Shown piece by piece: positions 27,601 to 42,548 of a stretch of DNA of 64,000 nt. The notes below the pieces were generated by a model. It ran no database searches. It saw only the letters and a list, made by a program, of their open reading frames with translations, and was not told the DNA's origin. Position 1 is the stretch's first letter; every line of letters begins with the position of its first letter. The position numbers were made by a program, and so were the translations under genes. The DNA is from Rallus limicola (taxonomy: Eukaryota > Chordata > Aves > Gruiformes > Rallidae): the NCBI GenBank assembly GCA_022605955.1, contig JAKCOZ010000005.1, positions 43,638,950 through 43,702,949 of the forward strand, written 5' to 3'.

Positions 27601-30600
27601 AAAAATTGTTTAGAATCACTGTTTTAAACAAGGCATCAGGAGCCACAGAGCAGATTTTTATCCTGCTTCATGGTACCAACAGAAGTTTCTATGCAGTTTA
27701 GATCTTCCACTACAAGCCATAGGTACAGCCTAAGTGACTGGGTGGGAACCTTGTCTTGAGGGGGCCATGACTCAAGTTTGTGTCTAAAACCAAGCATACA
27801 TGCAGCAACCACAAAGCACTGGAGATGGGAAGTGAGCTAAGCCCATATGAGATGTAGTGTAAAACCTGAAGCCTACAAGAGAAAAGCAGCCATGTTCTCC
27901 TTTCCATTCTGGTGCACTCTCTGTATTCTCCAGCATCAGGAGCAACGTACACAGACATAGGACCCCATCCAAACCAAACCATAGCCTCTAGCATCTTTTG
28001 CTGGACAAGGCTTTAACACCACCTTTCCAAAGTCTACACAAGAGTTAGCTAGAGGAACATCAAAAAAGGACCTGCTAGGGGTCTGCAGTCTGTGCTGCTG
28101 GGATGCAAAATATCTATCTCATGTCATGTCCGGCTCAGTATCTCAAATATACTTCCTCTACTTAATTGCCTGTGAATTCAGGATTCACTCTGTAAATGAC
28201 ACCAAAATTTAAAATGACACCTTATTTGAGAATGTAATTAACACAAAAGGTTGCAAATCCTTGAACCTCAGTCATCCTTAAGAATCACAGAGTCCTGAGC
28301 TCCATAAATTTGCCACTGATTTGATGTAAAGTGTGTCTAGGCCTTTAGCCTCTCTATGACTCCATTTTTACAGCAGTAAAATAGGTGTGTTATTACTGTG
28401 CATGGCAGGGAATTTTCAATATGACTTGCAAATTGTTTCTAGTATATAAAGTTCTACTTATGAACACTAGGTTTCATTCTTTGGATCTAGATCTGGACTG
28501 GGATTCTGAAGTCCCGGGACATGTTTATCCGTAGGGCTTTGCTTTCCCAGACCAAGGCTTAGGACACAGAATTAAAGTTCTGGGTTTTTGACATCCTGCA
28601 AAAGTAGATGTAAATCACAACCAGAAACTCAGAGGGGGGAAAGGTGACAACAATATTTTATCCCATCTGCAATTCCCACAACTGACATTAAAATATGGAG
28701 TTATGGATCCTTTACCAGCATGCACATAATCATTTTGGGGTCTGATGTTCCTTTCACTGAAATACAAGAGAGAAATTATATATCATACATAGTGAAGGTT
28801 TGGACATTTGATTCCTCCTACATATTTGAATGGGAGAGAGGCATTAGATGCCAAAACCAAAAATGAGCACACAGGACCTATCCCTCAAAATGATAATTCA
28901 GTTCAAGGCACGGCACTCATTTTCCTCTTACACTGACCTCCATCCCACACAAACCCAGTGTTTCTCCAATTAAGAAGACAGTTTTTGCTATTTCAATAGT
29001 GCATACAGAACTGATATTCTAGCACAGCTTCTACAAGTGTATATAGGTTTAAAAAATATAAGTATTTCAATTTCCCTCCAACTCTAATAATGTGTTGGGC
29101 TTAGAAATTTTTTTTTTCAGATTCATATCATAGATGAGCTAAAATCATTGGAGAAACACAGACTACAGACAACATGATAACATGGGCCTCTGCCTTATCT
29201 CCAAGTATATGGGCACAAACTGTGTATATGAGAGTAAAAGACCATATATAAGTTTTGTCCTGTGTCCGTCATCTGCAGGTGAAATGTTCTTATTTATATT
29301 AAGCTCCCATCACCACCCTGTAAAGCATACACTCTTGTTTGTTGCAATACGTTCTCAGGAAGTTCACCCCATCTACCACATGCACACATTTTAGCATTAG
29401 CATAAACAGACTTTCTCTTCACCAAAAGAGGCTGATGTTTGGATAACATTTTGATTTGAAGCTGCACTAATCAGTTTTAAGAAGTCCTTTTTTGTTTTCT
29501 AGAAAATAAAGAAGCAAAGCATACCACCAAGCTCCATGCCAAAACTCCATCTTCTACTTCCCCTCCTGCTTTCATTCTGCTTCAGTGTTGCAGGAATCTG
29601 ACATTACCTGCTGTGATCTGCATCTGCTGGGTGCTACTGTAAAAAAAAAAACAAAACCAAAACTATAGAAAATAATTTCAGAGCCTCCACCATAGATCAG
29701 ATCCTAGTGTTTCTCAACATCTTAAGGGAAGGGTCTCCTCATCTTAAGATAAAAACCATCATGCCCCCTTTACCAATTACAGAAAAATAAAAATAATGTA
29801 ACCATGGTATGCTTCCATAGCAAACTTGTGTGTTTGTTTAGGCTGGCAAAAAGCACTCTGAAGACTAACGACATAAACAGGAACAAGAAAATGATCATTT
29901 TGTTTTCAACTCTTCAGTCTTAGGTGATAATCCCCTTTTCTCCCCCAGGTTTGGAATCATACAGTAAATGCAGAAATACTATCCATGGCAGATATCCCTT
30001 CCATTTTGCTCTCTTTGCATCAGATCTCAAAAGCTACACAAAGCTGGCAGGTCAAGATTTAATCAAGAGATCTCCAGGACCTGCAGAAAGTAACAATAAT
30101 GATGCAGTGGAAGATCTCTATTGTGTCAGCTCTGAGTTGACACACACATTGATATATAACTGCTTTGACACTTCTGTCTTTCCAAACAAACTTTAGTCCC
30201 TATAAGCTTTTGGAGGGTTCTCAAAACACACCATTGTTGCAAATTCTGAGTATACACGTAAATCAGCAGAATGTATTGCTTACAACAGTGGTACCTTTAC
30301 TATAGAAAGCATGTTATGCAGGGAACAGTTTTGGTGCACCAACACCCAATGCCTCTGCTAAAGCTGGAGCAGAATCTGACGCAAAAGGCCATGGAGAGAT
30401 ACAGCATAATGCTTTAATTTGAGATAAGATATGGAAATGGAGGAGTTTAACAGTGCTGCTGAACTATAAAGGTGTTCAGTATTTCTAAAAAACAACTCAG
30501 ATAGGCATTAGGATCTAAGAACTAAGTTGATAAACCTAAGGTATCTGAGTTATAAAATTTAGCTGAAACTTCAAAAATGGCCTACATTTGCTCCGATAAA

Positions 30601-33600
30601 ACATATTTTTCTATACTGTTGAATTATCATTGGGATGACATATTGTTGAATTGCTTGTCTCACCTAAAAGATTGGGTTATGGCAAAGAGTGCAATTTCCC
30701 TTAAAATATCAAAAAATATCTGTGCTTGGACTCTGTCTTGCAAGTTAGGGTTCTGTTAAAGATCCTTCCCTGTGTCCTTCAAGGAGTTTTCAAAATCCAA
30801 TAAGGCTCTCAAGTACAGATGTTTACAAAGGGATCACCACAGCAGCATATGTATTTATGCAAACACATGTTGGTGGTTGGCTTTTTGTATCTGTTCCACA
30901 TCAGAAGTGGGTGAATTTCTCCACCACAGGGATAGAATATCTCGCATGAGTAAACTGAACCTCACTGAAGTGGTTTGGGACAGAAGAAAATAAATGAGCA
31001 AAGCACTGCACCAAATATGTTCTTTTAGGCCAAATCATACCCATTTCTAGAACTCCACTATCTGAGAAGAGAAAGATGTGGATTTGGACCACTGCAAAAT
31101 TTGGAAGAGTCTCTCAGAACACGAGTTGAGCTCTGTAACCACAACCAACATTATTTTAAGCTTCTTATTAGGAGCAGCTACTGGAGATGCAACCAAAATG
31201 TCCCACTACAAGAACATGTGTCCTTATCTGAAACTAAAACTAGTTTTAGTGCACATGCAACATACGTGTGCATGCAAGAATAAAATGCTGCTATAGAAAG
31301 ACATGCCTTCAAGTTAGTGTAAGAATAATCATTCTGAGCACATACATATATAGCCTAATCCTCCGAGGAGGTAAAGTTGGTCATTATTAATTCTGTTCTT
31401 TCACTTTCAACTGCCTGGATACAAGAAAAGCTCAAATAGTAGCTAATCGTACCAGATGTATGCATCCTAAATCACTAATTACTTTTCTTTTTGAAACTCC
31501 CCTCTTCTCTGGCCAGACACACACAAAACAAGACTTTATAAGCTGTTTTAGAGCGAACAGGTATAACTGCAAAACAAACGGGGTGATGGGGAGGGGGAGG
31601 GGAAGCTCTGTAAAGTTCTCTAGGTGGCAAAAAGCAGAGAAATCCATGCTGGAAATGTACAAAAACCAAAGGGCTGCAAACTAGAAGCTAACTGAAAGAT
31701 GACACAGCCCTAACATCCAACTGCACTTATGTGGCAGTGGTAATGAAAGTCTAAAGCACTCCAGATATTCCCACTTTTCATCTTTCTCGATGAAAGATGA
31801 TTTGGGAGGTTTGTCTCCCACCAGAAGACACCTGCCATAGAGACACTAGGATTTTTTTCCTCTGTTTTACCCCTGCTCCCCTCCTTCCCCAGTCACTTTC
31901 CCATATCTCAGGTACACAACTGCTGGCAGCAGAAGTGAAACATTCAGTCACAGAAGATGTGTTCAAATAAAATTCTGCTACAACCTATATTCTATAAATG
32001 CACAAGACAATTCTTTGTCAAATTGAAACCATCCATCTGGCCAGCAAAAGACATGCAAACTCAAAGAACAGAATATTCTGCCCACTGATGTTAATCACAT
32101 ATACAGGACATTGTGAGAAAAGGCATGCTCAAGTGAGGCTGCAACCCCACACCTGAGGCACCTCAGTTATCGCACAAGGGGAACATACATTTATGCAGGG
32201 CATTGGGTCCCTAAAGAACAGCATCTTTTCAAGAATAAAATTCTTTATTGTATTTGGCCTTTAAGAGATGTAGGTCTTTTCATGAACTTAAGTAACAATA
32301 ATAAGTACTAATTATTTTTACCTGTTGCCTTAATATAAGCACTATTTGCATATTTTTTCATAAATAACTAATGATTAGAATTCTCATCTATAATGTTTGC
32401 AAAGTTGATAACTTATCTTCCTAAGACCCATGGAAAAATACTAAGCAAGTAAATTTCCTTACTGTTATGGAGGGAATCAGCAGTATTCTACCTACTCAAT
32501 CATGAGTTATAAAGTTAGATCACAGGCTAAAATGCAAGTTACTGTGAAGCTTGTTGCAGTTTAATTGCTTCCTTAAGGATTTCTCTGGCACAGGGAAGTT
32601 CCCAAGTGAAATGGGGTAAATCTCCTGCTATTACTGCAGAGGACACAGTAATGGCACAAGAGGGGTCAGCAAGCTGCAACATATGGCCAATTCCCAACTG
32701 CTGTGTCTCCTGCCCTGGATGAAGAACTTAGTTGATCAGAGCTGAAACAGTTAACTGGAAGGTCACATACAGTCAGCCTTGCAAGACCCCATCCATTTCA
32801 TAGAGTTGCCCTGTAGTTAGTCCAAAGAACTTAGTCCCTTTACAACCCTTTTACTCTTATCTGTCATTTTCTTTAACAGGTGGGAGGGGATGAACAGAAA
32901 TATTGGCCAATAACGAACCATCCCCGTAGTAAGAATCCTCTTATTTGGATAAAACATGGTGTTGATTTGGGGGCAAACCCTCTACATTGTTCAACATACT
33001 AATAGATTAAAAGCTAATGTTCCAAATAGTTGCTCTGAGGCTGCCATAACTTCCAGCTCAGCTCAACACCTGCCATGAAGTGGTTATCCACTTTACCACA
33101 CTGGACCATGGTGGCCTTATAATTTATTTTGATAGCAAGCAAGTGACAAGCCAGAAAACATTCCAGCACATTAATGAAATTATAATGTGTAATGATCACA
33201 TCTAACTTCCTATTAGTGATTACAAGCATGTTGTATAGCTGTGCACTGTAAGACCTCTCGATGGGATACTGACAACACTGAAAGAAAAGCTATTCTGCTT
33301 GCAAATACAGATGCAGAAATATGCAACCCAAGCACCAGTAAAAATATCACACCCAGATACAGATGAAGAAGTTGCCAAACTCATCAACCATTTTCTGCAC
33401 GTCAGGCTAGGACAGACCAATCTTCTGTCTCCTCTCCAAGTAATTAAGGCCTTAGATTGAATCGCTCTCTTTAAGTTTGTTGGAAACTGTTCAGAAATTA
33501 AACTCCTGCAAACTGTCACTGTGAAATAGCCCATGGATTTATGCACTTCTATTCACCCCTTACTCTTGCAGTCTCCTGTTCTACAGCCTGTACAGTGTCC

Positions 33601-36600
33601 CTCTCCCTGAAGTGCAGAACATGTGGCAGAGGGCCAACCTATTCTGTCCTTGGCATCTCACACTTCTCAGATACCTCCCTGATGAGATCTGAAGTTGTTT
33701 TATCCCTCCTTTAGGACAGATTTTAAATAAAATGTCAGAGGGGAAAGAGAGTTCTAATTACGAACTCATCAGCCTACTTCTGGTGAGACTACTGAAGTTA
33801 AGGCAGGTTTTGCAGTGTTTTCATTCTCAAGAACCTCTTTGATCTGGTATTAGAAATCCAACTAAATATTTTTATTTTCCAATCTAAAACACAGCTTTAT
33901 CCACTGGACTATACTACTCATTCTCAGTTTGTGCTGTAGATGTTTTTAATTGAAAAGTCTTGTGTCATCTATCTCAGCAAGGCTTTAGCTTGGAACACTA
34001 CCTTCTGGGCCTGGCAAGTACTATTCTCAAGTCGTGTACCGTTAGCCACAGCATGAACTTCCATTGTTTTTTTCCTGCACAAGAGACCCTTCCACACCAA
34101 AGATAGATTTAAGAACTTTTCAGTTTTATAATAAGCATCATCCAATACCCTCCAGGTCTACTGAGCTGCCTGATAATTGATTGGTCTATGTGGAAGCCCA
34201 CCATTTGCATGACGCAGTTGCATAGGTATGAGCTATCAGAAAGAACTAGGTTTCAGTTATTTTTAAGTGTACGTTCTTTTCTTCACAACTTATGTTGCAA
34301 CACCAGTAGAATGAGTTCCAGTAAAAGGATGTAAAAATAAATAAACAAAACCACTTGATGGTATACAAATAAAACTGCATTTCAATTTTTTGTTTTAAAA
34401 AAATCCATTAAATGTATGTTATATTATTTACAAAAATATCTTAAAATATCAGTGGTACAAATATATTTTCAATCAAACCTTAAATGGTTTTAATCCTCAG
34501 CCAGAACCCTTGATAACAGTTATTGGCTATATCTGTGATCCAAATTGTCTTAGCAAGAGTCACAGCTGCTCAGAGTCACACTGAGTTTACACACTGACTT
34601 GAAAAGGTGGGGCAATTGCTCTTCCCTGTCCTTCTTTCTTCTTGATCCAGGGCCAAGAGTGGATTGGCAATGAAGTTTGGAAGAGCACTGCTGCCAGTAC
34701 ACATGGTCTTCTTCCAGAGATGAAGATCAGACTTCATAATCCCAAGACCTTTTTTTCTCTAAAAATGTCCTCAGATATTTTTCTAGGACAGCTGTATTTC
34801 TACTTTGTGCTGAAGCAAAAGTGATTTTAAAAAATTGCAAATAAAATCAATTGGTTCTGAACCAGTATCTAGTCATACTTCAATGTCCAGTCATTTTTAA
34901 CAGAACCTGGATTTGAGACTGAGAAAAGGAACAGCAAAAGCCTGCAGAAATATGCAACATGCAAATTAATATAATTTTAAAGACTATTTTTAACATTTGA
35001 TTTAACAGAAAATCTTTTCTATTTTTGTTTTAATTTCATGTTCATCTGACACCCAGCCAGCCAAGACCAAAATCTTCAGCATGCATCTGAAGAGACCGTG
35101 AAGCTGAAACGGAAACTGATTCTGTTCCTAAAACAGCTACTTCAAAGGGACTGATATTAGAAAGAATGATTCTAGCACACTTCATGTCCTAGCTCTTCAT
35201 CCTCAACATGTATTCCACTTGCTCCTTAACTTCAGCGTGTCTGGTGACTGAATATTTTTCTCATTGATCAGTTACCCAAAGCATTAAACCATCATAAGCA
35301 GTATGGCCATAATCAGTCCCTGTTTCAGTGGGTTTTGCTGATGTCAGAATAATTTAGATGCCCGGATATCTGAAGCAGCTGTGCCAATGAATACGTGAGC
35401 AGAAGAAAACACAGCTGCTTTCCAATTCGGGGACACTGTTCTGGATTTTCTTAAACATCTGGTAAATCAGATGTTCCTTTACGACCAAGTGTGATGGGTA
35501 TCAATAAACTTCTATCTTGCCTTTATGCAGGTGGAGATAAGCCTCACATGAGGTCTGAAAGCCTAATGTTGACTGTAGTCAAGCCTTGTTGCATGGAAAA
35601 TACCTAATTCTATGTCAGTGGCATACTTGCAATTATATTACTACCTTAAAGTAGCAATGTTGTTATCATAAAAATATAATAAGCACATAATATTTACATA
35701 ATAAATATAAAGCAGATACATCCTTAAAACTTATTCCATCAGCAACAGCACTAACTGCAGCAACTGTAGTAATACAAACTCTTTTCTACCAGTAAAACTA
35801 CACCTGTACAAGATGGGAAGGACCACTATAGCTAAACAAGTTGGAGCAGAACAGTAGAAGAATTTTAATGATTACACCTTTTGACCAGAGATAAACACCC
35901 TGTCTCCACTGAACATACTGCAAAACAACCCTGTCCATTAATGGAAGCAGGAAATATTACCAGGCTGAGAAAAAAGTTTCTCATTAATTCACAAAGGCTT
36001 TGGGTGAGGTGTCCACATTATCCTTTCAACCAGGCTAACAGAGCCACAAGTAAGTTTCATTGTGAAGAGCTGTTCCCTCCATTGCATTAGGTCCAGCTAA
36101 AATAAAAATATAGCATGTTCTAAAAATGTGCATGATAAACACAGTATAAAACTAATGAAAAAGTAATATTAAACAAATAAGACCTAATAACTGATGTAAA
36201 TGAAGCCTGGGACTTTCTATATAATGACAGGAAGCTCCAAATAAAGGGTACTAGGTTCATGACCTTCTAAATCATTACAGTTTCCACAAAAAATATCAGC
36301 ATCCTTAAGGATCTTATGTTAAGGAGATTTATAGTGATAACAATAGCAGTAGTTTATTTAAGACAGTTAATCAAAATTCTAGCACTTATAAGTCCTCTGT
36401 GGAAACTACAAATTTTAAGAACTTGAACGCTAAATATTCAAAAGTAAGCTTGCAATCTACACGTGTACAGTATATGTGTTTCATTATAGTGGTGCCTTAT
36501 AGCTTTTAAGGGGTTTACAACTTGGCTGTAATTATCCGCTATGGGGTAAAATTTGGCATAAAAAGAACTCGTTTCCATGCTCCTCTCTTAATAGAAAGTT

Positions 36601-38598
36601 ACTCACTCTGCTGGTAATGCATTCCCTGCACGTGCAACACTCAGCAAGAATTTTTGGGTGTGGAAGCAATCGGGTCAGGGCTCTTTTTGTGGCTTTTAAA
36701 ATACATCTTTCATATACCAAAACCATATTTCTCCTATCTTCACTTATCTTCCATCATTTTAGTCTCCAATTCAGGTTCACCTGCATGGTAAAAATATGTG
36801 TAATTTGCTCGTGAACCAAGAGAAATTATACATATAGTTACATAAAGTATAACCACAAAGCCCTTATTTTCACCAGGAAAGTCAAATTTCCATGAGGATA
36901 ACAGGAAACCATGGTGATGACATTAAAATTCACCACTGAAAATACCAAATCACTTCTGCTTCCCCACACTGTGCCAAACACTTCCTGCATGTCCCCCTGA
37001 GGAAGAGGTACCCAAGCTTTTCCAACAGTAAAGTGGAGTAACAGTAGTTCCCCACATCTGGATCACTCTGAAAATTCTCTGCTAAATTCTTTGACAGTTT
37101 GCCAAAAGCCTTAAATAAAAGAAATAAATACAGTTATAATCAGATTCTACACTCACAGCACCTTGGAGTCAAGAGGGGTGCCAGCTTCAGAAGTTCTCAT
37201 CCTTGTTCTCAGCAACTTACTCCAGCACCGTATCTTGCAGCACACATTCAACAGTTTGTGATGCCACCCTACAAACCTGATCACTGAAATGATACCATCA
37301 GAATCTGTCTCCCAGTTCTCTGCCTTTTCTTAGGAAAGGTGCGTATTAACTCTGCCTTGTCCAGAGGTCCACCCCTCCTTACCCAGAAAGGGGAGGAACA
37401 GCCCTCCAGGCAGCTGCCCCGTTAAAGGAGATGGTTTTGCCTGGAGGAAGGGGACTCCATATGCCAAAGTCGTCTCTTTTCCCAGGGTGTAGTCATGGTC
37501 AAAACCCAACACACAACGTTAACAGAGCACTCTGCAGTCACTGGGTAACAAATATGGGATAAATCCCCTCAAAGATTGATGAGCATAAAGATGTATTAAT
37601 ATTGTACCTGTATTAACAAACATGAGCAGTCTCTGGTGGGGATTCAAGGCTTAGTTCAGTGTTTTGAGGGAAAGCCCTTTTCCTGGATGTAATGCAAAAG
37701 GACAATTGCAACTTCCTTGATGGCACATATGTTCAAGATGTTTTGGGGTATACTAGTGAGGTGAAACTCCAAATCTCCAATGTAAGCATGCATGTTTGTC
37801 TGGACAAGGAGCAAAAAAAATGCTAACATCACTATTCAAATGTCATTTAGAAGTAAACTTCAACATTCAACTTCATAGGTATGGGTAAGCTATAACAAGT
37901 TTCATGGCCTTTTTCCTGCTCCTTATTATTCCATTCAATTGTCCCTTAAAGTTTTACTATATTTCCAAAGGATACAGTCTCTGTCTCTCTGTAGATATCT
38001 ATTCTATCCTGACAAGAAAAAGTGGAAGAAACCTGAGATTTTTTTTAATTTTACAACTGAATTCTCTAGTTTTTGATAGTTTCAGGACAAACCAAAATAG
38101 TGTTACACAGGTTTCCACATTTAAAGTTGTCAGATACCTCTCAGAGATAGGCCACTCTGAAGTTTGTATTAGTTGCTTAAAATCAAACATACTGTAGTTA
38201 CAACTGTTACCTTTGTGTAACAGGCAACCCCAGAGAAACAGAGTAATTTGACTAAACTCTGTCTAGTTTTAGTCAAGACTCACCAGGTCTCCAAAGTAGG
38301 AAAACATAAAGTATAAATGGAATGAAACCCAAGGGGGGTAGAATACAAAACAAAAACTCTTTAGGTTTTTGCTCATTTATGTTCCATGGTGTATAACCCC
38401 AGAGAACCAATAAACGCAGATGGAGCACAAAAAATATGAACTCACCTTAATGTTGCAGGTTTTTTTATAACTTCTACTAATCCAAATGTTTGCTTCACAA
38501 GTCATGTGTAAGAAAGAGTTTGCATGGTTTATATTCCCCGGATCCCATTATGGTAAAGCTCAAAACCAGTTCACTCAAGTATTAGTAAAACCAAAGGG

Positions 38599-38616
38599 AA
38601 AAAAAAAAAAAAAAAA
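38599..38616. repeat. 18-base A homopolymer
   Basis: Uninterrupted A run after CCAAAGGG. No retrocopy or SINE body was recognised upstream, so it is called as a plain homopolymer. Confidence 0.95.
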
Positions 38617-41600
38617 GAGTCCAGATTTTCATCTGATAATAAATCACTTTATGTCAAGCAAAAAGAATCTGACCTCTGCTTTCCAGTATTACTTATTACA
38701 ACAAGACTACAGAAATAAATGTGGTAAATAAGGTACTAAATAGAAACATAAATTTTTGGCATCTAAATGCAGATGGTGCAATGACAATACACATCCGATT
38801 GCTCAATCTGTCTCTACACAGCAGAAAGCTTCTGCATTGTCCCTTCACTGCACACTGTTCTCCCTAGCTTCCCCTTGCAAGAGAATTTTATAACCTAAAC
38901 GAGCTCGGTGTCAGGAAGATTTATTTGGTGTATGTTCCTTTTGTATAATCATTCAATATCACTCTTATAATGTCCAGCATTATGGGGAATCATTCTTCAC
39001 TGCAACAGTGAACATCCAAAGTAGCCTATGTTTCTTCTTATAATCCTTCCCTTACCCCACCTCCCTGGTGCAATCTGAAAGGAATGTTATTCATTCTACA
39101 GACAGAAACCTGCAAGGAAAGAAGTCAAACATTTCATAGAAAATTAGGGAGACAACAAAAAACTGAACTCACATTGTGAAGTCTAAACAGTACATTAGTA
39201 CCATGAGCCGTACATCACATTTCAGAACTAGTTAGGTGGGGGTTTAAATCTTCTGAGAATAATCTTGCAACAAGCTGCAAGGCTGTTAATTGCAGTGGAA
39301 GGGGCCAACAAAACAAACAAAATAATAATAAGAAAAAATGTATCTCTTTTTGTCTCCTTCTTAGGCACGTGTTAACAAATACAACCGCAACCAACTCTTT
39401 CAAAGCCCTTTGGTTAGAAAGGAACCTACTGGAACATAGCACACTACAGGTCCCTCACTTTGCCTTTCCCTTACTGCAAAAACAGAGAGAAAATAATGAA
39501 AGTTGTCACATGGTGTTTGCATTTTGGCATGTAGGAATTCTCCCAAAATGAAAATCCAGTCAAACGTCTAGAGACAGATAATGCCAACAAGACAGGATTA
39601 ATGAATGAGAGATTCTTATTACAATGAATCTCATGCTTTCAAACATTTAGTTTCTACTTTCTTGATCCTTCTGAATGTCATCTTCTCGCTACTTCTGAGT
39701 TATCAGAATCTTCCAGACTGCACAGGATCTGCTCTTGTGGTGTAAAAAAGGGAGAATGAAGCCTTTAAGTTTTCACCAAACACTAGTGAGAAAAAGAATT
39801 AGATAAATACATCTAGTGCTTCAAGGCAAAAATGCTATTTTCAGTAAGTAATCTAAAGCTTTTGGGTTAAGATTAAAATTGTGTTTTAATGAGATTTTAG
39901 AGTGACATTATTAACTCTAGTAGATCTATGTCTACATGCAGTATTAAGGGCAGATATTGGTGACTGCAATATCAAGCTTATGGTAATCATAAGTTTATAG
40001 TCAACTCAAAAACTAACTCAGACTATGGTACAATGTGATTTAAAAGCAATTAGTGATGACTTCATCACAATGCCATGCACAGAAAGCATATTTTGGAGCA
40101 CAGGGGCTTGACTCTTATGTCACATCCCACACTCCCATGGAACAAAAAGTTCTAAATAAATCCATATATTGCCATGTCTGGTGACCTGAAGCTTCTGCAG
40201 TTCTTGAGCACCTTGCTCCTGGAAAAGTCTAAAAAAATCTCTGAAGATGTGGACTGCAATCTTAAGCACCAGTTATTAAAAACATATTTAAAGCCCACCC
40301 CTTACAAATCTGGATCCAGTTTAAGTCTCACATTGAACTTTGCAGGCTAAAATACTTAATTGCATCTTCCAAAATTGCCACTCCACACACAAAAAATGCA
40401 AAACAAAACAAATCTCTACCAAGCTGCCGGTGTGGCAGTAAGGAGAATTATACACGGGAAGTAAAGAAAACGTAGAAGCATTTGCAAAATCCTGGCCAAT
40501 ATTATCTTTAGACCTGGCTTTTATTTACAAATCAAGTGTGCAATTTAAAACCTAACAATGACTAAATACAGAGGAGATGACATTAAAATTCCACTCAGCG
40601 AGACTTCTTGCATATAACATAACAAAATACTTCTTTTGAAAACTAATTTTCAGTAATTTGAAAAGTAATTTTCAGTGCTGCTGTGTTGTAGTTCATTAGA
40701 GCTTGCAGAGATCGGCTGTGTGTCTGCAGCAACAAGGTAGCATCTCCAAAATGCAATATCTTTCTAGGGCCAAACTGATACACAGCCAGCAAGAAGACAA
40801 GACTCCATTTGCCTTTCCCTTTCCTCTTCTGCGGCACTAAGGAACAAGACTAAATTTCTTCGTCGAGAAAGAAAGTAGCTCTGAAACTGTAAGCCCTCTA
40901 AAGGGCTGACTCATACAAAACCACACTTAATTTCTTCCACAGCAGCTGTTCCTACGTCTTGGTACAGAGAGATTGCTCAGAGAGACATACACTGCATCTG
41001 TGTGGAAGTATGGGAAGTGTTACCTGAGCAGACAGGTACTGAGATTGGCTCTACCTACACTAATATCTGCAATAAACATCATGACACAACACCCATAACA
41101 AGCTGGATATATCAGGAAAGGGAGGAAAAGCACAAGGACAAGCAAAGCAGCAGCTGACTCTGGTGTCGCTGGAAGCAATGGTGAGCACATTCACATATAA
41201 ACAGATTTGTCTAAACCAGACGAGCTGAATGGACACAGGTGAGCTTAGGTTTTGGCCATGCTTATGAAAATCAGGTCATCACCACTTAACTTCTGAATGA
41301 AAGGTACAGCATAAAGATTTCCAGCCAGAGGTTATCTGCATTTCACTTTACACCTTCAGGTCGTTAGTTTTAAGTTTATAGAGTCATAGACAAGGAGAGG
41401 GGAAGGTCTGTCTAACAAAAATGACGTGGGGAAATTGCAGTGGCTCTGCTCTGAAGGGACAAGAACCAAGAGCTGGGGAGTCACAGGGAAAAAAAAAAAA
41501 AGTGTAAGGAAATTGAATGTGAATTTTACTGGGGGAAGACAGGTCTCTTTTACAAGGCCCTCACAGGGGGAAGTGTAAAATGAGACCAGGCTATGAAAGC

Positions 41601-41859
41601 TTTCCTGATTGCAAAGGTGCTGCCTCAAAGGAGAGAAAGCATCCACTAGCAACTTCCTCTGAAACATCCCCAGGAGCAGCATACGTACCTCCTGTAACTC
41701 GTAATTCACCTGATAATAGCTGAAATTTATTAATAGAAATTATAAATACCGATGTAATATAGCTTTTCTAAACGGGGATCAAACACAAACTCTTTGCAAA
41801 CTCAGCGAGGTGTAACTGCAGAGAGAGGGAGAGAAAAACGCAGGGAAGGAAGGCAGAGT

Positions 41860-42360
41860 GACAAGTGTGCGGCCGGGTTTGCCCTCCCTGTAAAACACGT
41901 CCTTAGGGCACCGCTTCCAGCCCGCCCGGAGGCTGCCCGCCGGCGCTCCCCGAGGTGAGAAGCCTTTGGACGTGGGGCCTGATAGACGGACAGATCGGTA
42001 TCGCCGCGGGCGGCCCAGCCAGGAGCTCCAGGAGGAGGAGCGAGGTCTGCTCCCGGCGGCGGCCCTCCCACCCCCTTCCCCGCTGAGCCTCGGCGGGAGT
42101 GCCCCGGGCGCTGCCGTGAGGGACGGGACAGGCCTGGCCGGGCGTCCACCGCTCTCATCCGGGCGGAAAGATCCACCGCGGCTTCTCGGCCCGCAGCGAG
42201 AGGGTGACCGGCCGGCCCGGCCGGCAGCGCGCTGTCCTGCGCCTGCTCTCAAGCGATGCGACGCCTCGTTAGAGAAGTACCCGCGCCGGCAAGGCCGCCC
42301 GCGTCCCCAGGGAGCGGGACACCGCCGCTCTCCTCTCCACACGCCCCGTGCGCAAGGGTG
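41860..42360. promoter_or_regulatory. CpG island just 3' of GSC
   Basis: A very CG-rich stretch with many CGG/CCG and GGCC motifs lies beyond the predicted GSC polyadenylation site. Open frames of more than 120 codons exist on both strands, but none resembles a known protein and their residues (Arg, Pro, Gly, Ala) only mirror base composition. It may be an extension of the GSC island or a separate regulatory or antisense promoter. Confidence 0.7.
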
Positions 42361-42379
42361 AACAAACGCGCCTCCGTCT

Positions 42380-42411
42380 ACCTGTGCAACACCTCCGCAA
42401 CACATTTTATT
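42380..42411 (-). terminator. GSC polyadenylation signal and downstream GT-rich element
   Basis: On the minus strand AATAAA lies at 42406-42411, about 138 nt after the GSC stop codon, and is followed at once by TGTGTTG and GGTGTTG, the usual GT-rich downstream element. It is the first AATAAA after the stop, so a 3' UTR of roughly 150-170 nt is predicted. Later alternative sites cannot be excluded. Confidence 0.6.
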
Positions 42412-42548
42412 TACACGAAATCAACTCGGGGCATTGTACATTATATACAGATATTTTCCCCCTCCAACAAGGCAGAGCTTGTGCAAGATTAGTAGCATCC
42501 TCTGGAGCATATCCGACTGTCCACGGGAAATGTCCCTCCTGCGAGGTA

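Larger units (their letters stand above)
25579..41859. other. Intergenic, downstream flank of GSC
   Basis: About 16 kb of AT-rich DNA without a supported gene. Frames do not exceed about 120 codons. Contents are old repeat remnants near 27 kb and the A run at 38599. The place beside an embryonic regulator makes hidden enhancers likely, but none can be shown without cross-species alignment. Confidence 0.6.

Noticed and set aside
41779..42405. 208-codon minus-strand frame in the CpG island 3' of GSC
   Set aside because: High G+C removes stops; the residues are Arg/Gly/Pro/Ala/Ser-rich and overlapping frames on both strands are equally open.
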